Below, piece by piece: positions 17,346-27,400 of a stretch of 44,386 nucleotides of DNA; the first letter of the stretch is position 1; each line of letters begins with the position of its first letter. Position numbers and translations under genes: made by a program. The stretch comes from Reyranella soli (lineage in GTDB: Bacteria; Pseudomonadota; Alphaproteobacteria; Reyranellales; Reyranellaceae): assembly GCF_007992495.1 (NCBI RefSeq), contig NZ_BKAJ01000118.1, positions 1 through 44,386 of the forward strand, given 5' to 3'. The notes beneath the pieces were generated by a model. It was not told the DNA's origin and made no database searches. It worked only from the letters and a program-made list of their open reading frames with translations.

Positions 17346-17580
17346 AATCGATCGGCGCCCCGCGTCGCCGAACTGGAACGTCTCTTGCACGATTGACGGT
17401 CATCGCGTTCGACGAAGCCTTGGCACGGACGACGAAGGGGTCGCCGGGATCAAGGCGGCCGACGAGCACCGGCGCGCGCTGATCGGCGACATCACCGGCG
17501 AGAAGGAGACGATCTCGCTGGACCACGCCTTCGGGCGATACTGGATGGAGCATGGTCGCCCGCTTGCCGGCGTGGTGCCG
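17338..17580 (+). pseudogene. Tyrosine integrase, N-terminal fragment
   Basis: ATG at 17338 gives MYKIDRRPASPNWNVSCTID, then GHRVRRSLGTDDEGVAGIKA and ISLDHAFGRYWMEHGRPLAG. This matches the N-terminal arm-binding and SAM-like start of phage-type tyrosine integrases (RRP.SPNW....I.G.R.R.SLGT.D). At about 17580 the likeness stops: the next bases on the opposite strand belong to a CoxS gene. The catalytic C-terminal domain (R...H.R...Y) is absent, so it is inactive. The cut-off marks a recombination or deletion junction. Confidence 0.65.
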
Positions 17581-17581
17581 G

Positions 17582-18016
17582 TCACGGCGTCTGCGACGGC
17601 TTCACGATCTTCTGGTAGCCCGTGCAGCGGCAGACATTGCCGTGCAATGCCTCGCGGATCTCGGCTTCATCGTCGGTCAGGGCCGTATTGGACCAGGTAG
17701 TGGGTCATAAGGATCGTGTCGCTGGTGCAGAAGCCGCATTGGAGGCCGTGCTTCTCGTGGAAGGCCTGCTGAATCGGGCCGAACACGCCGTCGGAGGAAA
17801 GGTCTTCGATAGTGAGAAGACTGCAGCCGTCGGCGCGTGCGACCAGGACGTTGCAAGACTTGACCGCCAGTTCATCGACCAACAGCGTGCAAGCGCCGCA
17901 CTTGCCTTCATTGCAGCCCCGCTTGGCGCCAGTCAGGCCAGCCTGCTCCTGCACGAAGTCCAGGAGCAGCATCCTCGGGTCGACCTCGGCCGTGAACGGC
18001 CGACCATTGATCGTCA
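17582..18016 (-). pseudogene. [2Fe-2S] subunit of CoxS/XDH-type dehydrogenase, broken
   Basis: ATG at 18016 begins MTINGRPFTAEVDPRMLLLD. All cluster ligands are visible: CNEGKCGAC with a further C, QCGFCTSD, and NVCRCTGYQKI. A one-base insertion near 17691 (GGTCCAATACGG) shifts the frame before EAEIREALHGNVCRC, and another slip near 17592 alters the last residues (KPSQTP instead of KAVADA). The gene ends where the integrase fragment begins. This small electron-transfer subunit would work with CoxM (FAD) and CoxL (Mo) subunits; CoxL is missing. Confidence 0.7.
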
Positions 18017-18530
18017 TCGAGACGGCGAGCGCGGGCCACGGACAGCGCCAGCGCCTTCCTGACCGTCGTGGCGACGAGCGCGCTTGTATGCGACCGAGCC
18101 GAAGAGCGGATGCACCATCGGCGAGCATTCGCCCGGCGCGATCTCGGCCGCTTCGGCGACAACACGGTCGTCGGGATCCGCACGCCGAAGCCGCACCTCG
18201 GCAGACACTGCCCTGAACGGGCCGGTTCCAAGGAGAACCGAGGACGACGGCGGCCTTTTCAACGAGCGGATCGGGCCCGAGGTGAACGTTGACGGCAGCG
18301 GAAGCGATCGCGTAGTCGCCACGACGCCATGCGAACTTCTCGTGCGCCGATCCCATGCCGAACGCGGGCCGCCGAATGGCGATTGCCAGGACGACCTCAT
18401 GATCCCCCAGGTTCACCTCGTAGGGACCCCAAAAAGGACCGCCTTCCCTGCCCGACGCCAACGCGCCCAACAACGATGCCGGCAGGTATTGGGCCTTCTT
18501 GCCGAGATCGGTGCTGCCTATCGAAGTCGA
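18017..18530 (-). pseudogene. FAD-binding subunit (CoxM-type) C-terminal remnant
   Basis: Just upstream of the CoxS relic, frames read GPYEVNLGDHEVVLAIAI, then EKFAWRRGDYAIASAAVNV, then (after a slip near 18228) AEVRLRRADPDDRVVAEAAE and FGSVAYKRA, then (slip near 18085) LVATTVRKALALSVARA. These match the C-terminal half of CO/xanthine dehydrogenase medium subunits. The FAD-binding N-terminus is missing; the remnant begins about 95 bases after the last ABC transporter gene. Two frameshifts and truncation make it non-functional. Confidence 0.55.
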
Positions 18531-18624
18531 TGAGCCTCAACGTACCTCTGGCTTTACCTCGACAATCTGAGCTTCACGGCACCGACTTTTGCCGCCGCGC
18601 ATCAAGGCAATTTGGCCTCCAGGA

Positions 18625-19327
<703 letters not shown>

Positions 19328-19338
<11 letters not shown>

Positions 19339-20050
19339 GGCCCTTGCCCAGGTAGATTTCCTCAACACGCGGATCGGCAATGATGGCGTCGATGCCGCCC
19401 TGGGCGAAGACGCGGCCAAGATGCAGCACGGTGATGCGCTGCGCGATCTGGCGCACAAAGGTCATGTCGTGCTCGACCACGAGCATCGTCATGCCCTCGG
19501 CGTTGAGGCGCTTAATCATCTCGCCGGTGCGCTCCGTCTCGAAGGGCGACATGCCAGCCGTCGGCTCGTCGAGCAGCAGGAGGGCGGGTTCGAGGGCGAC
19601 CGCCATGCCGATCTCCAGCCACTGCTGCTGGCCGTGTGAGAGGATGCCAGCTGGCCTGTCGGCATCGTCCTGCAGCTGCAGGAACTCGAGCAGGCGCTGC
19701 TTCTCCCGTTCCAGTGCCCGGCCCGACGATTTGCGCTGTAGCGCGACCTCAAGGTTCTGGGCCACGGGAAGCTCGCGGAAGACACTCGGCACCTGGAGCT
19801 TGACGCTCATGCCCCGTTCGACCCTCTCGTAGGTCTTGCGCCGCGTGACATTCTCACCGCGGAACAGCACCTCGCCATCCGACGGCGCATAGGTTCCGGC
19901 CACCAGCTTGAAGAGCGTGCTCTTGCCCGCACCGTTGGGCCCGATCAGGCAATGAATCTCGCCGGCAGCGACCTCGAGGTTCACGTCGGAGACGGCCGAC
20001 AGGCCGCCGAAATGCTTGCCGAGCGCGCGGGTCTGCAGAATGGCCGTCAT
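19328..20050 (-). CDS. Amide/urea-type ABC transporter ATPase (UrtD/LivG-like)
   Basis: A 240-residue ATPase from ATG 20050, which overlaps the permease stop (ATGA). Walker A GPNGAGKST lies at residues 37-45; the signature is LSHGQQQ; Walker B is LLLLDEPTAG followed by MSPFET. The GENVTRRKTYERVERGMSVK stretch is characteristic of the UrtD subgroup. It couples ATP hydrolysis to transport by the LivH/LivM-like permeases. A longer reading upstream lies within the permease gene and is rejected. Confidence 0.92.
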
Positions 20051-21132
20051 GATGACGGACCCTCCGCCCCTGCCCTCAGCACAGGTTCCGGCCCCGGCTT
20101 GTCGCGTCGCCCGATCAGGCTCAGGGATCGGGCGATGCCGTACACGAAACCCGAGGGCACCAGCAATACCGTGAGCAGCAGCAGGAAGCCCATGAGGATG
20201 AGGGCATATTGCTGGCTGTAGACCGTGATGGTCTGGAACATCAGCAGCAGCAGGAACGTACCGACCATCGTCGCCGTGAGATCCTGGCGGCCGCTGAAGG
20301 CCACCCAAATGATCGGCATGGCGGCCGCCGGCAGGCCCATCGACGCCGGAGGGATGAACTGCCCCCACGCCGTGTAGAGGCCACCGCTCAAGGCCGCGAG
20401 CGAGCTGCCGATGACGAACGCCACGAGCTGATACTTGCGCACGTCGTAGCCCAGCAGCTCGGTGCGCAGCGGATCCTCTCGGATCGCCACGAGCACGTTG
20501 CCGAAGCGGCTGTTCACCAGCACACGCAGGCCGAGGTAGATCACGAGCAGAAGCCCGAGGACGAAGTAGTAGAGCGCATTGCCCTCAAGGACGATAACAT
20601 CGCCGGACCACGGCAGCTCGAGCGGCGGCATGCCGATCATGCCGTTGAAGCCGTTGAAGCGCGCCTGACCGATCGCCCATTCCGGACCGGCGGTCTGGCC
20701 GAAGAAGGCCGCCAGAGCCAGCGTCGTGGCAAAGGTCACGATGCCGAAGAACACGCCGCTGACCCGGCCATAGATCAGGAAATACCCCAGCAGCAGGGCG
20801 AACAGCGCAGCCACGGCAATCGCGCCCAGCAGGCAGAGCAGGGTCATGGCTCCGCTGGCGGCCAGGTTGATCGAGATCACGCCGTAGCTGTAGCCCGCCA
20901 CCCCGAAGAACGCCGTCTGGCCGAACGAGAACATGCCGGTGTAGCCCCACATCAGCGAGAGGCCGAGCGCCGTCAGCGTGAAGATCAGGAGGTAGGCGAC
21001 GTTGCCGACGTCGTACGGATCGGACACCGCCGGATACAGGAGCGCGATGGCCAGCATCGCGACGAAGCCCGCCCAGAAGGCGCGGCTGTTGCCCATGGTC
21101 TGCGGTCCATTCAGCTTGCGCAGCATCGACAT
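20047..21132 (-). CDS. ABC transporter permease (UrtC/LivM-like)
   Basis: A 361-residue inner-membrane protein with about ten hydrophobic segments. The LivM-family stretch LIFTLTALGLSLMWGYTGMF, then SFGQTAFFGVAGY, is near residue 50-85, and the cytoplasmic coupling loop VAIREDPLRTELLGYDV is clear. Start chosen at ATG 21132, 7 bases after the upstream permease stop; ATG 21126 is an alternative. It ends in ATGA overlap with the ATPase gene. With the LivH-like partner it forms the transport channel for the imported amide or urea-like substrate. Confidence 0.9.
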   Translation of the reverse strand: MSMLRKLNGPQTMGNSRAFWAGFVAMLAIALLYPAVSDPYDVGNVAYLLIFTLTALGLSLMWGYTGMFSFGQTAFFGVAGYSYGVISINLAASGAMTLLCLLGAIAVAALFALLLGYFLIYGRVSGVFFGIVTFATTLALAAFFGQTAGPEWAIGQARFNGFNGMIGMPPLELPWSGDVIVLEGNALYYFVLGLLLVIYLGLRVLVNSRFGNVLVAIREDPLRTELLGYDVRKYQLVAFVIGSSLAALSGGLYTAWGQFIPPASMGLPAAAMPIIWVAFSGRQDLTATMVGTFLLLLMFQTITVYSQQYALILMGFLLLLTVLLVPSGFVYGIARSLSLIGRRDKPGPEPVLRAGAEGPSS

Positions 21133-21139
21133 GGCGGCC

Positions 21140-22006
21140 TTAGCGCTCCCGGCGCGACAGCCAGCCGGAGACGCCCTCGGGCAGGATCCGGATGACAATG
21201 ATGACGGTGATCAGCAGGCCGATCTGGCCGGCGATCTGGCCGTACCACGCGTTGAGCGCCGTACGCACGATCGCAAGCAGGATGCCGGCCGGCGCGGTGC
21301 CCAGGAGCACATTGGCGCCGCCGACCACCACGGTGACGAACGATTCGATGATGAAGGTGATGCCCATGGTCGGGATGAGCGTCATGGTCGGCGCGTAGAG
21401 CGCGCCGCATAGCCCGGCCAGCGCCGCACCAAGGCCGAAGCTAATCGCATACATCCGTTCGGTGCGCACGCCGAGCGCCTTGGCCATTGCAGCGTTTTGC
21501 ATCGTCGCCCGCGCCATCACGCCATAGCCAGTGCGCATGAAGATGAGATAGAGCCCGGCGAGCACGCCGACGGCGGCGCCGAACAGCACCAGGCGATAGG
21601 CCGAAAAGGTGTAGTCGCCCACCTTGAAGCTGCCGAGTGGCGTGCCGATGCCCTGCCAGCTGGAGCCCAGCACGATCAGCATCCCCTGGGTAACCATCAG
21701 GCTGATGCCCCACGTCGCCAGGATGGAATCGAGCGGACGATGGTAGAGATGCCGGATGATGGTGCGCTCGAGCGCGATACCGACCAGGCCCGCCGACACC
21801 GCGCCGAGCGCCTGGGCGAGCGGCAGCGGCACGCCGTGCTGGACCGCGATCACCGTGACGTAGATGCCACAGGTGATGAACTCGCCGTGCGCCATGTTGA
21901 TGATGCCCATCATCCCGAAAATGATGGCGAGCCCGGCAGCGGCGAGAATCAGGAAGGCGAAGACGTCGGCGAACTGGAACGCGATCGAGAAGGCTTCAGC
22001 GAACAT
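21140..22006 (-). CDS. ABC transporter permease (UrtB/LivH-like)
   Basis: A 288-residue integral membrane protein with about eight spans. MFAEAFSIAFQFADVFAFLI opens it, followed by GLAIIFGMMGIINMAHGEFI, the LivH/UrtB signature (G...NMAHGEF...G.Y). The loop RATMQNAAMAKALGVRTERM is the cytoplasmic segment contacting the ATPase. It is 72 bases after the binding-protein gene and 7 before the second permease. The ribosome-binding site is weak. Frame intact. Confidence 0.9.
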   Translation of the reverse strand: MFAEAFSIAFQFADVFAFLILAAAGLAIIFGMMGIINMAHGEFITCGIYVTVIAVQHGVPLPLAQALGAVSAGLVGIALERTIIRHLYHRPLDSILATWGISLMVTQGMLIVLGSSWQGIGTPLGSFKVGDYTFSAYRLVLFGAAVGVLAGLYLIFMRTGYGVMARATMQNAAMAKALGVRTERMYAISFGLGAALAGLCGALYAPTMTLIPTMGITFIIESFVTVVVGGANVLLGTAPAGILLAIVRTALNAWYGQIAGQIGLLITVIIVIRILPEGVSGWLSRRER

Positions 22007-22078
22007 GGCGCACGGAATCGATGGACGCGGACCGGCGCGCCCGAAGGCGCGCCGGCAGGTTCGGGGTGAGCACCAACA

Positions 22079-23326
22079 CTACTTCTTCGGCAGGTTGGAC
22101 GGCGAATACTGCGTCTTCGGATCGTTCTTGGTCAGGTCGCAGCCGACCTCGCCCAGCCAGTAGGGCTGTATCAGGCCGAAATCCTTGATCACCCGCACGG
22201 AGTGGTCGGGATTGACACCGATCAGCCGCATCTGATGCGAGGTGTGCTGACTTTTCGGATCGATGCAGATCTTGCCCTCCGGTGCATCGATGCAGGCCTC
22301 GCCGGTGGCGATGACCTTGCGCAGGTCGGCCTTCTTGGTCGACTTCGCCTTCTCGACGAGCGCCTTGTACATGTAGAGCGCCGTATAGGCGTTGTAGCCC
22401 ATGTCGTTGATGTAGCCCTCGTTCGGGAACTTGGCGCGCCAGCGCTTCTTGAAGTCGTTGGCGGCCGGCGTGTCGATCTCCTCGAACCAGTTGGCGGTGG
22501 CATGCATCTTGGCCAGTGCCGGCGGTGGGAAGCGCTTGTGCTCGAAGCCCAGCATGACCTTGATCGAGCTGCCCATCGGATAGCTGAGCTTGGCTGCGGC
22601 TGCCTGCTCGAAGAACGAGTCCTGCGAGGCGCCGACATTGAGGGTCATGATCCAGTCGGGATTGGCCTTCTGGATGTTCTGGATGGTCTGGCCGAACTGC
22701 GAGACGCCGAGCGGGATGAACTCCTCGCCGATCACTTGGCCGCCCTGCTTCTTCATCAGGTCGCGCGTCCACTCCGCCGAAAGCTGGCCGAAGTTATAGT
22801 CGGCGGCGATCGTGTAGACCTTCTTGCCGAATGTCTCGGTCATCCACGGGATCAGCGTCGAGAACTGCTGCTCGGGCACGGCGCCGATGCTGATGGTGCT
22901 GGCGTCGCATACGCCACCTTCGTACTGGTTGGTGTAGAAGTACGGCACGTCGGTGCGATTGACGATCGGGCGGATGGCCTCGCGCGAGGCGCTGGTGATG
23001 CCACCGATCAGCACGTCGACCTTGTCACGCTGCAGCAGGCGCCGCGCGAACTCCTGGTAGCGCGCATTGTCCATCTGCGGATCGAGATGGATCAGCTCGA
23101 TCTTACGGCCCATGATGCCGCCAGCGTTGTTGATCTCCTCAACTGCCAGCAGCGAGCCGTTGAGCTTGGGCTTGCCCATCAGCGCAATGTCGCCCGATAC
23201 GTCCTCGAGCAGGCCGACCTTGATTGGCGGCTGCTGCGCCCCGGCCGGCGACACTGCAAGGGCTGCCGCCAGCGATGCCACGGCGGCCACGCTACAAAGC
23301 CTCGTCGTTCGTGCAGACTTGCTCAT
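22079..23326 (-). CDS. Periplasmic amide/urea-type binding protein (UrtA-like)
   Basis: A 415-residue substrate-binding protein with an excellent AAAGGAGGAGAG site before ATG 23326. Residues 1-30 are a Sec signal peptide (ARTTRLCSVAAVASLAAALA, then cleavage near SPAGA-Q). The mature part is a type I periplasmic-binding fold: VGLLEDVSGDIALMGKPKLN, EINNAGGIMGRKIEL, ITSASREAIRPIV, and YFYTNQYEGGVCD, the latter being typical of urea/short-amide binders (UrtA/FmdD/AmiC group). It captures substrate for the two permeases. Its position between the hydrolases and the transporter genes supports amide uptake; exact ligand unknown. Confidence 0.9.
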   Translation of the reverse strand: MSKSARTTRLCSVAAVASLAAALAVSPAGAQQPPIKVGLLEDVSGDIALMGKPKLNGSLLAVEEINNAGGIMGRKIELIHLDPQMDNARYQEFARRLLQRDKVDVLIGGITSASREAIRPIVNRTDVPYFYTNQYEGGVCDASTISIGAVPEQQFSTLIPWMTETFGKKVYTIAADYNFGQLSAEWTRDLMKKQGGQVIGEEFIPLGVSQFGQTIQNIQKANPDWIMTLNVGASQDSFFEQAAAAKLSYPMGSSIKVMLGFEHKRFPPPALAKMHATANWFEEIDTPAANDFKKRWRAKFPNEGYINDMGYNAYTALYMYKALVEKAKSTKKADLRKVIATGEACIDAPEGKICIDPKSQHTSHQMRLIGVNPDHSVRVIKDFGLIQPYWLGEVGCDLTKNDPKTQYSPSNLPKK

Positions 23327-23379
23327 GCTCTCCTCCTTTACCCCCTCGCGGTCGATGATCGACCCGATCGCTATGCCCC

Positions 23380-24375
23380 TCAGGGCAGGTACTTCTTCAG
23401 GATGCCGGCGCCGACCGTGTATTTGGGATCGACGAAGTTGCCGAGCCGGACGCGGCCGCACTGGCTCAGCATCATGTAGGCATCGAACTGTTCGTAGCCG
23501 TAGTCGGCGACCATCCAGCGGATCAGCTCGCGATAGGCGATGCGCGTGGCGTCCTCGAGCGGGCGCGTGCTGCCGATCGCCATGATGAAGTCCTCGGCCT
23601 CCAGCCGCGGCCATTCGATGGTCCAGCGCTTGACGAGGTCAACGCGAATCGTCGTCGTGCTGGCGTGCTCGACGGCCACGCCGCAGACCTCGCCGTCGCC
23701 CTGGCAGGCATGGGCGTCGCCGATGAACAATCGCGCGCCGGGCACGCGGACAGGCAGGTAGGTCACCGTGCCAGGCCCCATGTCCGGCAGGTCCATGTTG
23801 CCGCCGTGATTGTCGGGCGTAAGGGAGCTGATCGAATCGATCTCCGGCGAGCAGCTCAGTGTGCCGATATGCGGCTTGTAGGGTAGCTTGACCTTGTCGC
23901 TCCAGTGGACCGTCGTCTCGTCGACCAGGACCTTGCGCACGATCTCGGGCAGCGGCTGGTTCAGCGTCGCCGTGTAGTAGGTGCCGGTCAGCGCGCCAAA
24001 CTCGGGAATGAGCGCGCAGGTACCGCGGGGCTGCTCGCCGCGCGGAACCATGTCCTCGATATGGACGGCCAGCGCATCCCCGGGCTCGGCGCCTTCGATC
24101 ATGATCGGGCCGTTCTGCGGATTGGCGAAAGGCAGGCGGATCTTCTCGCTGGGCTTGTCGGCCTCGGTCTTGATGCGGCCGCTGAAGGCATCGCGCGTGT
24201 CGATCACGATGCGGTCGCCAGGAGCGACACTCAGCACAGGCTTCGAATAGGGCCCGATGGTGAAATGGAACTCGGCCTGCTGCTCTTCCGTGAGCGTATG
24301 CATCTTGCCCGTCTTGCCGGCGGCACTGCCGCGGCGGTTCATGATCGATTGCGAGACCCAGTTGTTGTAGCCCAT
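23380..24375 (-). CDS. Acetamidase/formamidase family hydrolase
   Basis: A 331-residue protein of the FmdA/AmdA family, which hydrolyses formamide or acetamide to ammonia and the acid. Family features include HFTIGPYSKPVLSVAPGDRI, EGAEPGDALAVHIEDM, and the conserved DAHACQGDGEVCGVAVE segment near residue 215-235 with acidic and His residues. It is a cytoplasmic beta-rich enzyme unrelated to amidase-signature enzymes. ATG 24375 has an AGGGAG site. It sits 20 bases after the second amidase gene and before the binding-protein gene, so it is one of three amide hydrolases in the operon. Frame intact. Confidence 0.92.
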   Translation of the reverse strand: MGYNNWVSQSIMNRRGSAAGKTGKMHTLTEEQQAEFHFTIGPYSKPVLSVAPGDRIVIDTRDAFSGRIKTEADKPSEKIRLPFANPQNGPIMIEGAEPGDALAVHIEDMVPRGEQPRGTCALIPEFGALTGTYYTATLNQPLPEIVRKVLVDETTVHWSDKVKLPYKPHIGTLSCSPEIDSISSLTPDNHGGNMDLPDMGPGTVTYLPVRVPGARLFIGDAHACQGDGEVCGVAVEHASTTTIRVDLVKRWTIEWPRLEAEDFIMAIGSTRPLEDATRIAYRELIRWMVADYGYEQFDAYMMLSQCGRVRLGNFVDPKYTVGAGILKKYLP

Positions 24376-24395
24376 GGTCCTGCCCTGCTCCCTTT

Positions 24396-25793
24396 TCAGA
24401 TCGGCGGGCGGCGCTTGTGCCAGTCCGTGGCGAGTTGGAACGCGTGACCGCCGCGCAGGAGTAGGTCCTCCTCGAAGGGACGCGATACCAGTTGGAAGGC
24501 GATCGGCAGGCCCTTGGCTGTGAAGCCGCCGGGCAAGGTGATGGTCGGGCTGCCGGTGACGTCGAAAGGCGAGGTGAAGCGCAGCAGCATTTCTATCGCC
24601 TTGGGATCCTCGCCCAAGGTCGCCATCGCGGCGGTGGTCGGCGCGGCAGCGTACTGGGCGGGGATCACCAGCAGGTCGACATCCTGGAAGAACGCCTCGA
24701 CCTCGCCGCGGAAAGCGGCGCGTGCGATCAGGATCTTGGTCAGGTCGAGGCCCGACAGGCCGCGCCCGATTTCGATGAGGCCGCGCAGACCCGGCCCGTA
24801 CTGGTCGGCGTGCTTGGGAAAAGTCGCCTCGTGGGCGACGGCGGTCTCGACGGCGCAGAGCGGCAGCCAGTCCCTCACGATGCGATCCGGCGAGGGAAAC
24901 TTGGCTTCGCGGATATCGGCGCCGAGGTCACCCAAGACGGCGATCGCGTCGTCGACGACCTTGACCATGTCCTTGTCGACGCCGGTCGTGTTGAAGGCGC
25001 GGTCGACGGCGATCCTGACGCCGCGGATACCGCGCGGCAGACCGGCGAGGTAGTTGGGAACCGGGTGCTGCACGGCCGTCGGATCGTTGGGGTCTGCGCC
25101 CGCGATCACGCCCAGGACGACCGCGGCATCGGCGGCGCTGCGGGTCATCGGGCCGATGTGATCGAGCGATTCAGCGAGCGCGAAGACGCCGTAGCGGCTC
25201 ACCCGCCCCCAAGTCGGCTTCAAGCCGGTCACGCCGTTGGCGGCGGACGGGAAACGGATGGAGCCTCCGGTATCGGAGCCCAGCGAGGCGAAGCAGAGGC
25301 CGGCGGCCGTCGCCACCCCCGATCCGCTCGAGGACGCGCCGGACCAGTGATCCTTGTTCCACGGATTGACCGGCGGCGGGATCGAAGGATGGTGATCGGC
25401 AAAGGCGCCTTCGGTGAGCTGCAGCTTACCCAGCAGGACGGCGCCGGCCTGGGCGAAGCGCACGACGACCGTCGAATCGCGATCGGGCTTAAAATTCTTG
25501 TGGATGGGCATGCCGGCGGCAGTGGGAATGCCCTTGGTGTAGCAGAGGTCCTTCACGGCGATCGGCACGCCGTGCAGCGGCCCCCGCCAGGCGCCGCGTT
25601 TGATCTCGGCCTCGGCTTCGCGCGCCTGGCTGCGGGCGACGTCGGCAGTGACGGTGGCGTAGCTCCTCAGGCTACCGTCGAGCTTGTCGATGCGCTGGAG
25701 CATGGCCTCGGTCAGGGCGACCGGCGAGAGCGCGCCTACCTTGATGCGCTCGGCGACGTCGACCAGGCCGAGATAATGGGGATCGTTGCTCAT
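24396..25793 (-). CDS. Amidase-signature hydrolase (second in operon)
   Basis: A 465-residue amidase-signature enzyme. The Ser-cisSer-Lys triad is visible: K81 in VPIAVKDL, S154 in SGASSSGSGV, and S178 in GSDTGGSIRFPS, with the family-typical 24-residue gap between the serines. It would hydrolyse a linear or aromatic amide, or take part in a urea-derived pathway such as allophanate breakdown; the substrate cannot be read from sequence. Start ATG 25793 overlaps the previous gene's TGA (ATGA), so the two amidases are translationally coupled. The longer upstream reading lies inside the first amidase and is rejected. Confidence 0.9.
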   Translation of the reverse strand: MSNDPHYLGLVDVAERIKVGALSPVALTEAMLQRIDKLDGSLRSYATVTADVARSQAREAEAEIKRGAWRGPLHGVPIAVKDLCYTKGIPTAAGMPIHKNFKPDRDSTVVVRFAQAGAVLLGKLQLTEGAFADHHPSIPPPVNPWNKDHWSGASSSGSGVATAAGLCFASLGSDTGGSIRFPSAANGVTGLKPTWGRVSRYGVFALAESLDHIGPMTRSAADAAVVLGVIAGADPNDPTAVQHPVPNYLAGLPRGIRGVRIAVDRAFNTTGVDKDMVKVVDDAIAVLGDLGADIREAKFPSPDRIVRDWLPLCAVETAVAHEATFPKHADQYGPGLRGLIEIGRGLSGLDLTKILIARAAFRGEVEAFFQDVDLLVIPAQYAAAPTTAAMATLGEDPKAIEMLLRFTSPFDVTGSPTITLPGGFTAKGLPIAFQLVSRPFEEDLLLRGGHAFQLATDWHKRRPPI

Positions 25794-27295
25794 CGTTTCC
25801 TCGCTTCGAAGGCCGACGCGGCCTGGATCAACCGGGCTTCCTCGAAGTGGCGCCCTACCAGCATCAGGCCGACCGGCAGGCCGTCCTTCCTGCCACATGG
25901 AATGGTGAAGGCCGGATGGCCGCTCACGTCGAAGGGACAGGTGTTGGCCTGCATGTTGAGCGCGCGGTCGACATAGACCTCGCGTGCGCAGTCGGGCTCG
26001 GGAATGGGCGTGGCGGTGAAGGGAATGGTCGGCATCGCCAGCATGTCGACGTCCTTCAGCGCCTGATCGTAGGCATCGCGCAGCAGCACCCTGAGGTTCT
26101 GCGCCTTCGAGTGGTAGCGGTTGTGGTAGTGCCGATGGAGATATTCGCCCAGCAGCAGCACCAGCTTGACCGTTTCCGAGGCATCGTTGAGGCGCGAGGC
26201 CATGCCGCGCGCAAACGCCTCCTGCATCGACAGCGGATAGTAGGCGGCGACATTGTTGCCCACGCCATAGCCCTTCAGCATCATCTCCGCCGCGCCTTCG
26301 AGGATGATGCCGCTCCAGATGTGCGGACCCTCGTAGTGCATCGGGATCGAGACCTCCGAGACCGTGGCGCCGGTCGCCGCGAGCGAGTCGATGGCGGCAC
26401 GGGCGATACGGTCGACCTCGGGATCGCTCTCGGGATGGCCGAAACCCTGCTTCAGCACGCCGACACGCAGACCGGACAATCCCTTGCCCAGCGCAGCGAG
26501 ATAGTCGTCGGTGCGGGCGAGCTGGGTGCGCGGGTCGAGGCCGTCATGGCCAGCGATCACGGTCAACAGCCGCGCCACGTCCTCGGTCGATGCGCACATC
26601 GGGCCGCAATGATCGACCGAATAGGAGATCGGCATCGACCCTGTCGTCGGCACCAGCCCCCACGTCGGCTTCAACCCATAGATCCCACACCAGCTCGACG
26701 GCGTACGGATCGAGCCGCCCTGGTCGCCACCCAGCGCCATCGGCACGTCGCCGGCGGCGACGACCGCCGCGCTGCCACCGGAGGATCCTCCGGTACTGTG
26801 CTTGACGTTGTGCGGATTGAGGATGGGACCGGTGGCCGAGGTGTGGCTCGCGCCGGAAAAGCACAGGTCCTCGCAGGCCGCCTTGCCGGCGATCGTGCCG
26901 CCGGCTTCGAGGATGCGCGTCACCACCGTCGCATCGATCTCGGGCACGTAGCCCTCGAGCAGTTGCGAGCCGTTCATCATCGGCACCCCGGCGACGCAGA
27001 TATTGTCCTTGATTGCGACCGACTTGCCCGCCAGCAGGCCCGAGGATGCGCCCTTGATCTCGGTCTTCCAGTACCAGGCGTTGTAGGGGTTCTCCTCCGA
27101 CGACGGCCGGTATCCCGGTGCGCGCGGGTATTTCACAGGAAGCTTGGGCTCGACCAGCCGGTCGAGCCGCGCGCAGGACGCAATCGGCCCGCGCATCAGC
27201 TCGCGGAAGGACAGGAGGTCGTCGTCGGCGAGCGCGAGGCCAAACGTCTGCGAGATGTCCTTGAGCTGCTCGATGCTGGGAAGCCTCACCGTCAT
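25790..27295 (-). CDS. Amidase-signature hydrolase (first in operon)
   Basis: A 501-residue amidase. The triad is K96 (SVAIKDN), S171 (STGGSSGGSAA) and S195 (GDQGGSIRTPS), again 24 residues apart. The N-terminus (PSIEQLKDISQTFGLALADD) and the DHCGPMCASTEDVARLL segment fit the amidase family acting on small amides. ATG 27295 follows GGAGG by 9 bases; the in-frame start at 27349 would begin inside the leader terminator and is rejected. It is the first gene after an attenuator-like leader and so is directly controlled by antitermination. Frame intact. Confidence 0.92.
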   Translation of the reverse strand: MTVRLPSIEQLKDISQTFGLALADDDLLSFRELMRGPIASCARLDRLVEPKLPVKYPRAPGYRPSSEENPYNAWYWKTEIKGASSGLLAGKSVAIKDNICVAGVPMMNGSQLLEGYVPEIDATVVTRILEAGGTIAGKAACEDLCFSGASHTSATGPILNPHNVKHSTGGSSGGSAAVVAAGDVPMALGGDQGGSIRTPSSWCGIYGLKPTWGLVPTTGSMPISYSVDHCGPMCASTEDVARLLTVIAGHDGLDPRTQLARTDDYLAALGKGLSGLRVGVLKQGFGHPESDPEVDRIARAAIDSLAATGATVSEVSIPMHYEGPHIWSGIILEGAAEMMLKGYGVGNNVAAYYPLSMQEAFARGMASRLNDASETVKLVLLLGEYLHRHYHNRYHSKAQNLRVLLRDAYDQALKDVDMLAMPTIPFTATPIPEPDCAREVYVDRALNMQANTCPFDVSGHPAFTIPCGRKDGLPVGLMLVGRHFEEARLIQAASAFEARKR

Positions 27296-27353
27296 CGCCC
27301 ATCGCCTCCGTGGCGCCTCGTCCGCGGCGCCAGACAAAACGCGTGCCAAAACG

Positions 27354-27393
27354 AAAAAAGGCCCGTCGGCTCCTCGCGGAGCCTCCAGGCCTT
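27354..27393 (-). terminator. Leader terminator before the amidase operon
   Basis: On the leftward strand a stem AAGGCC ... GGCCTT (27393-27388 with 27363-27358) encloses GGCTCC-GCGA-GGAGCC and is followed by a T-run (27359-27354, TTTTTTCG). It lies 60 bases before the first amidase start, so transcripts would stop there unless antiterminated. The 5' arm GAGGCT can also pair with AGCCTC of the hairpin just upstream, giving two exclusive folds. Confidence 0.8.
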
Positions 27394-27400
27394 ATTGCCG

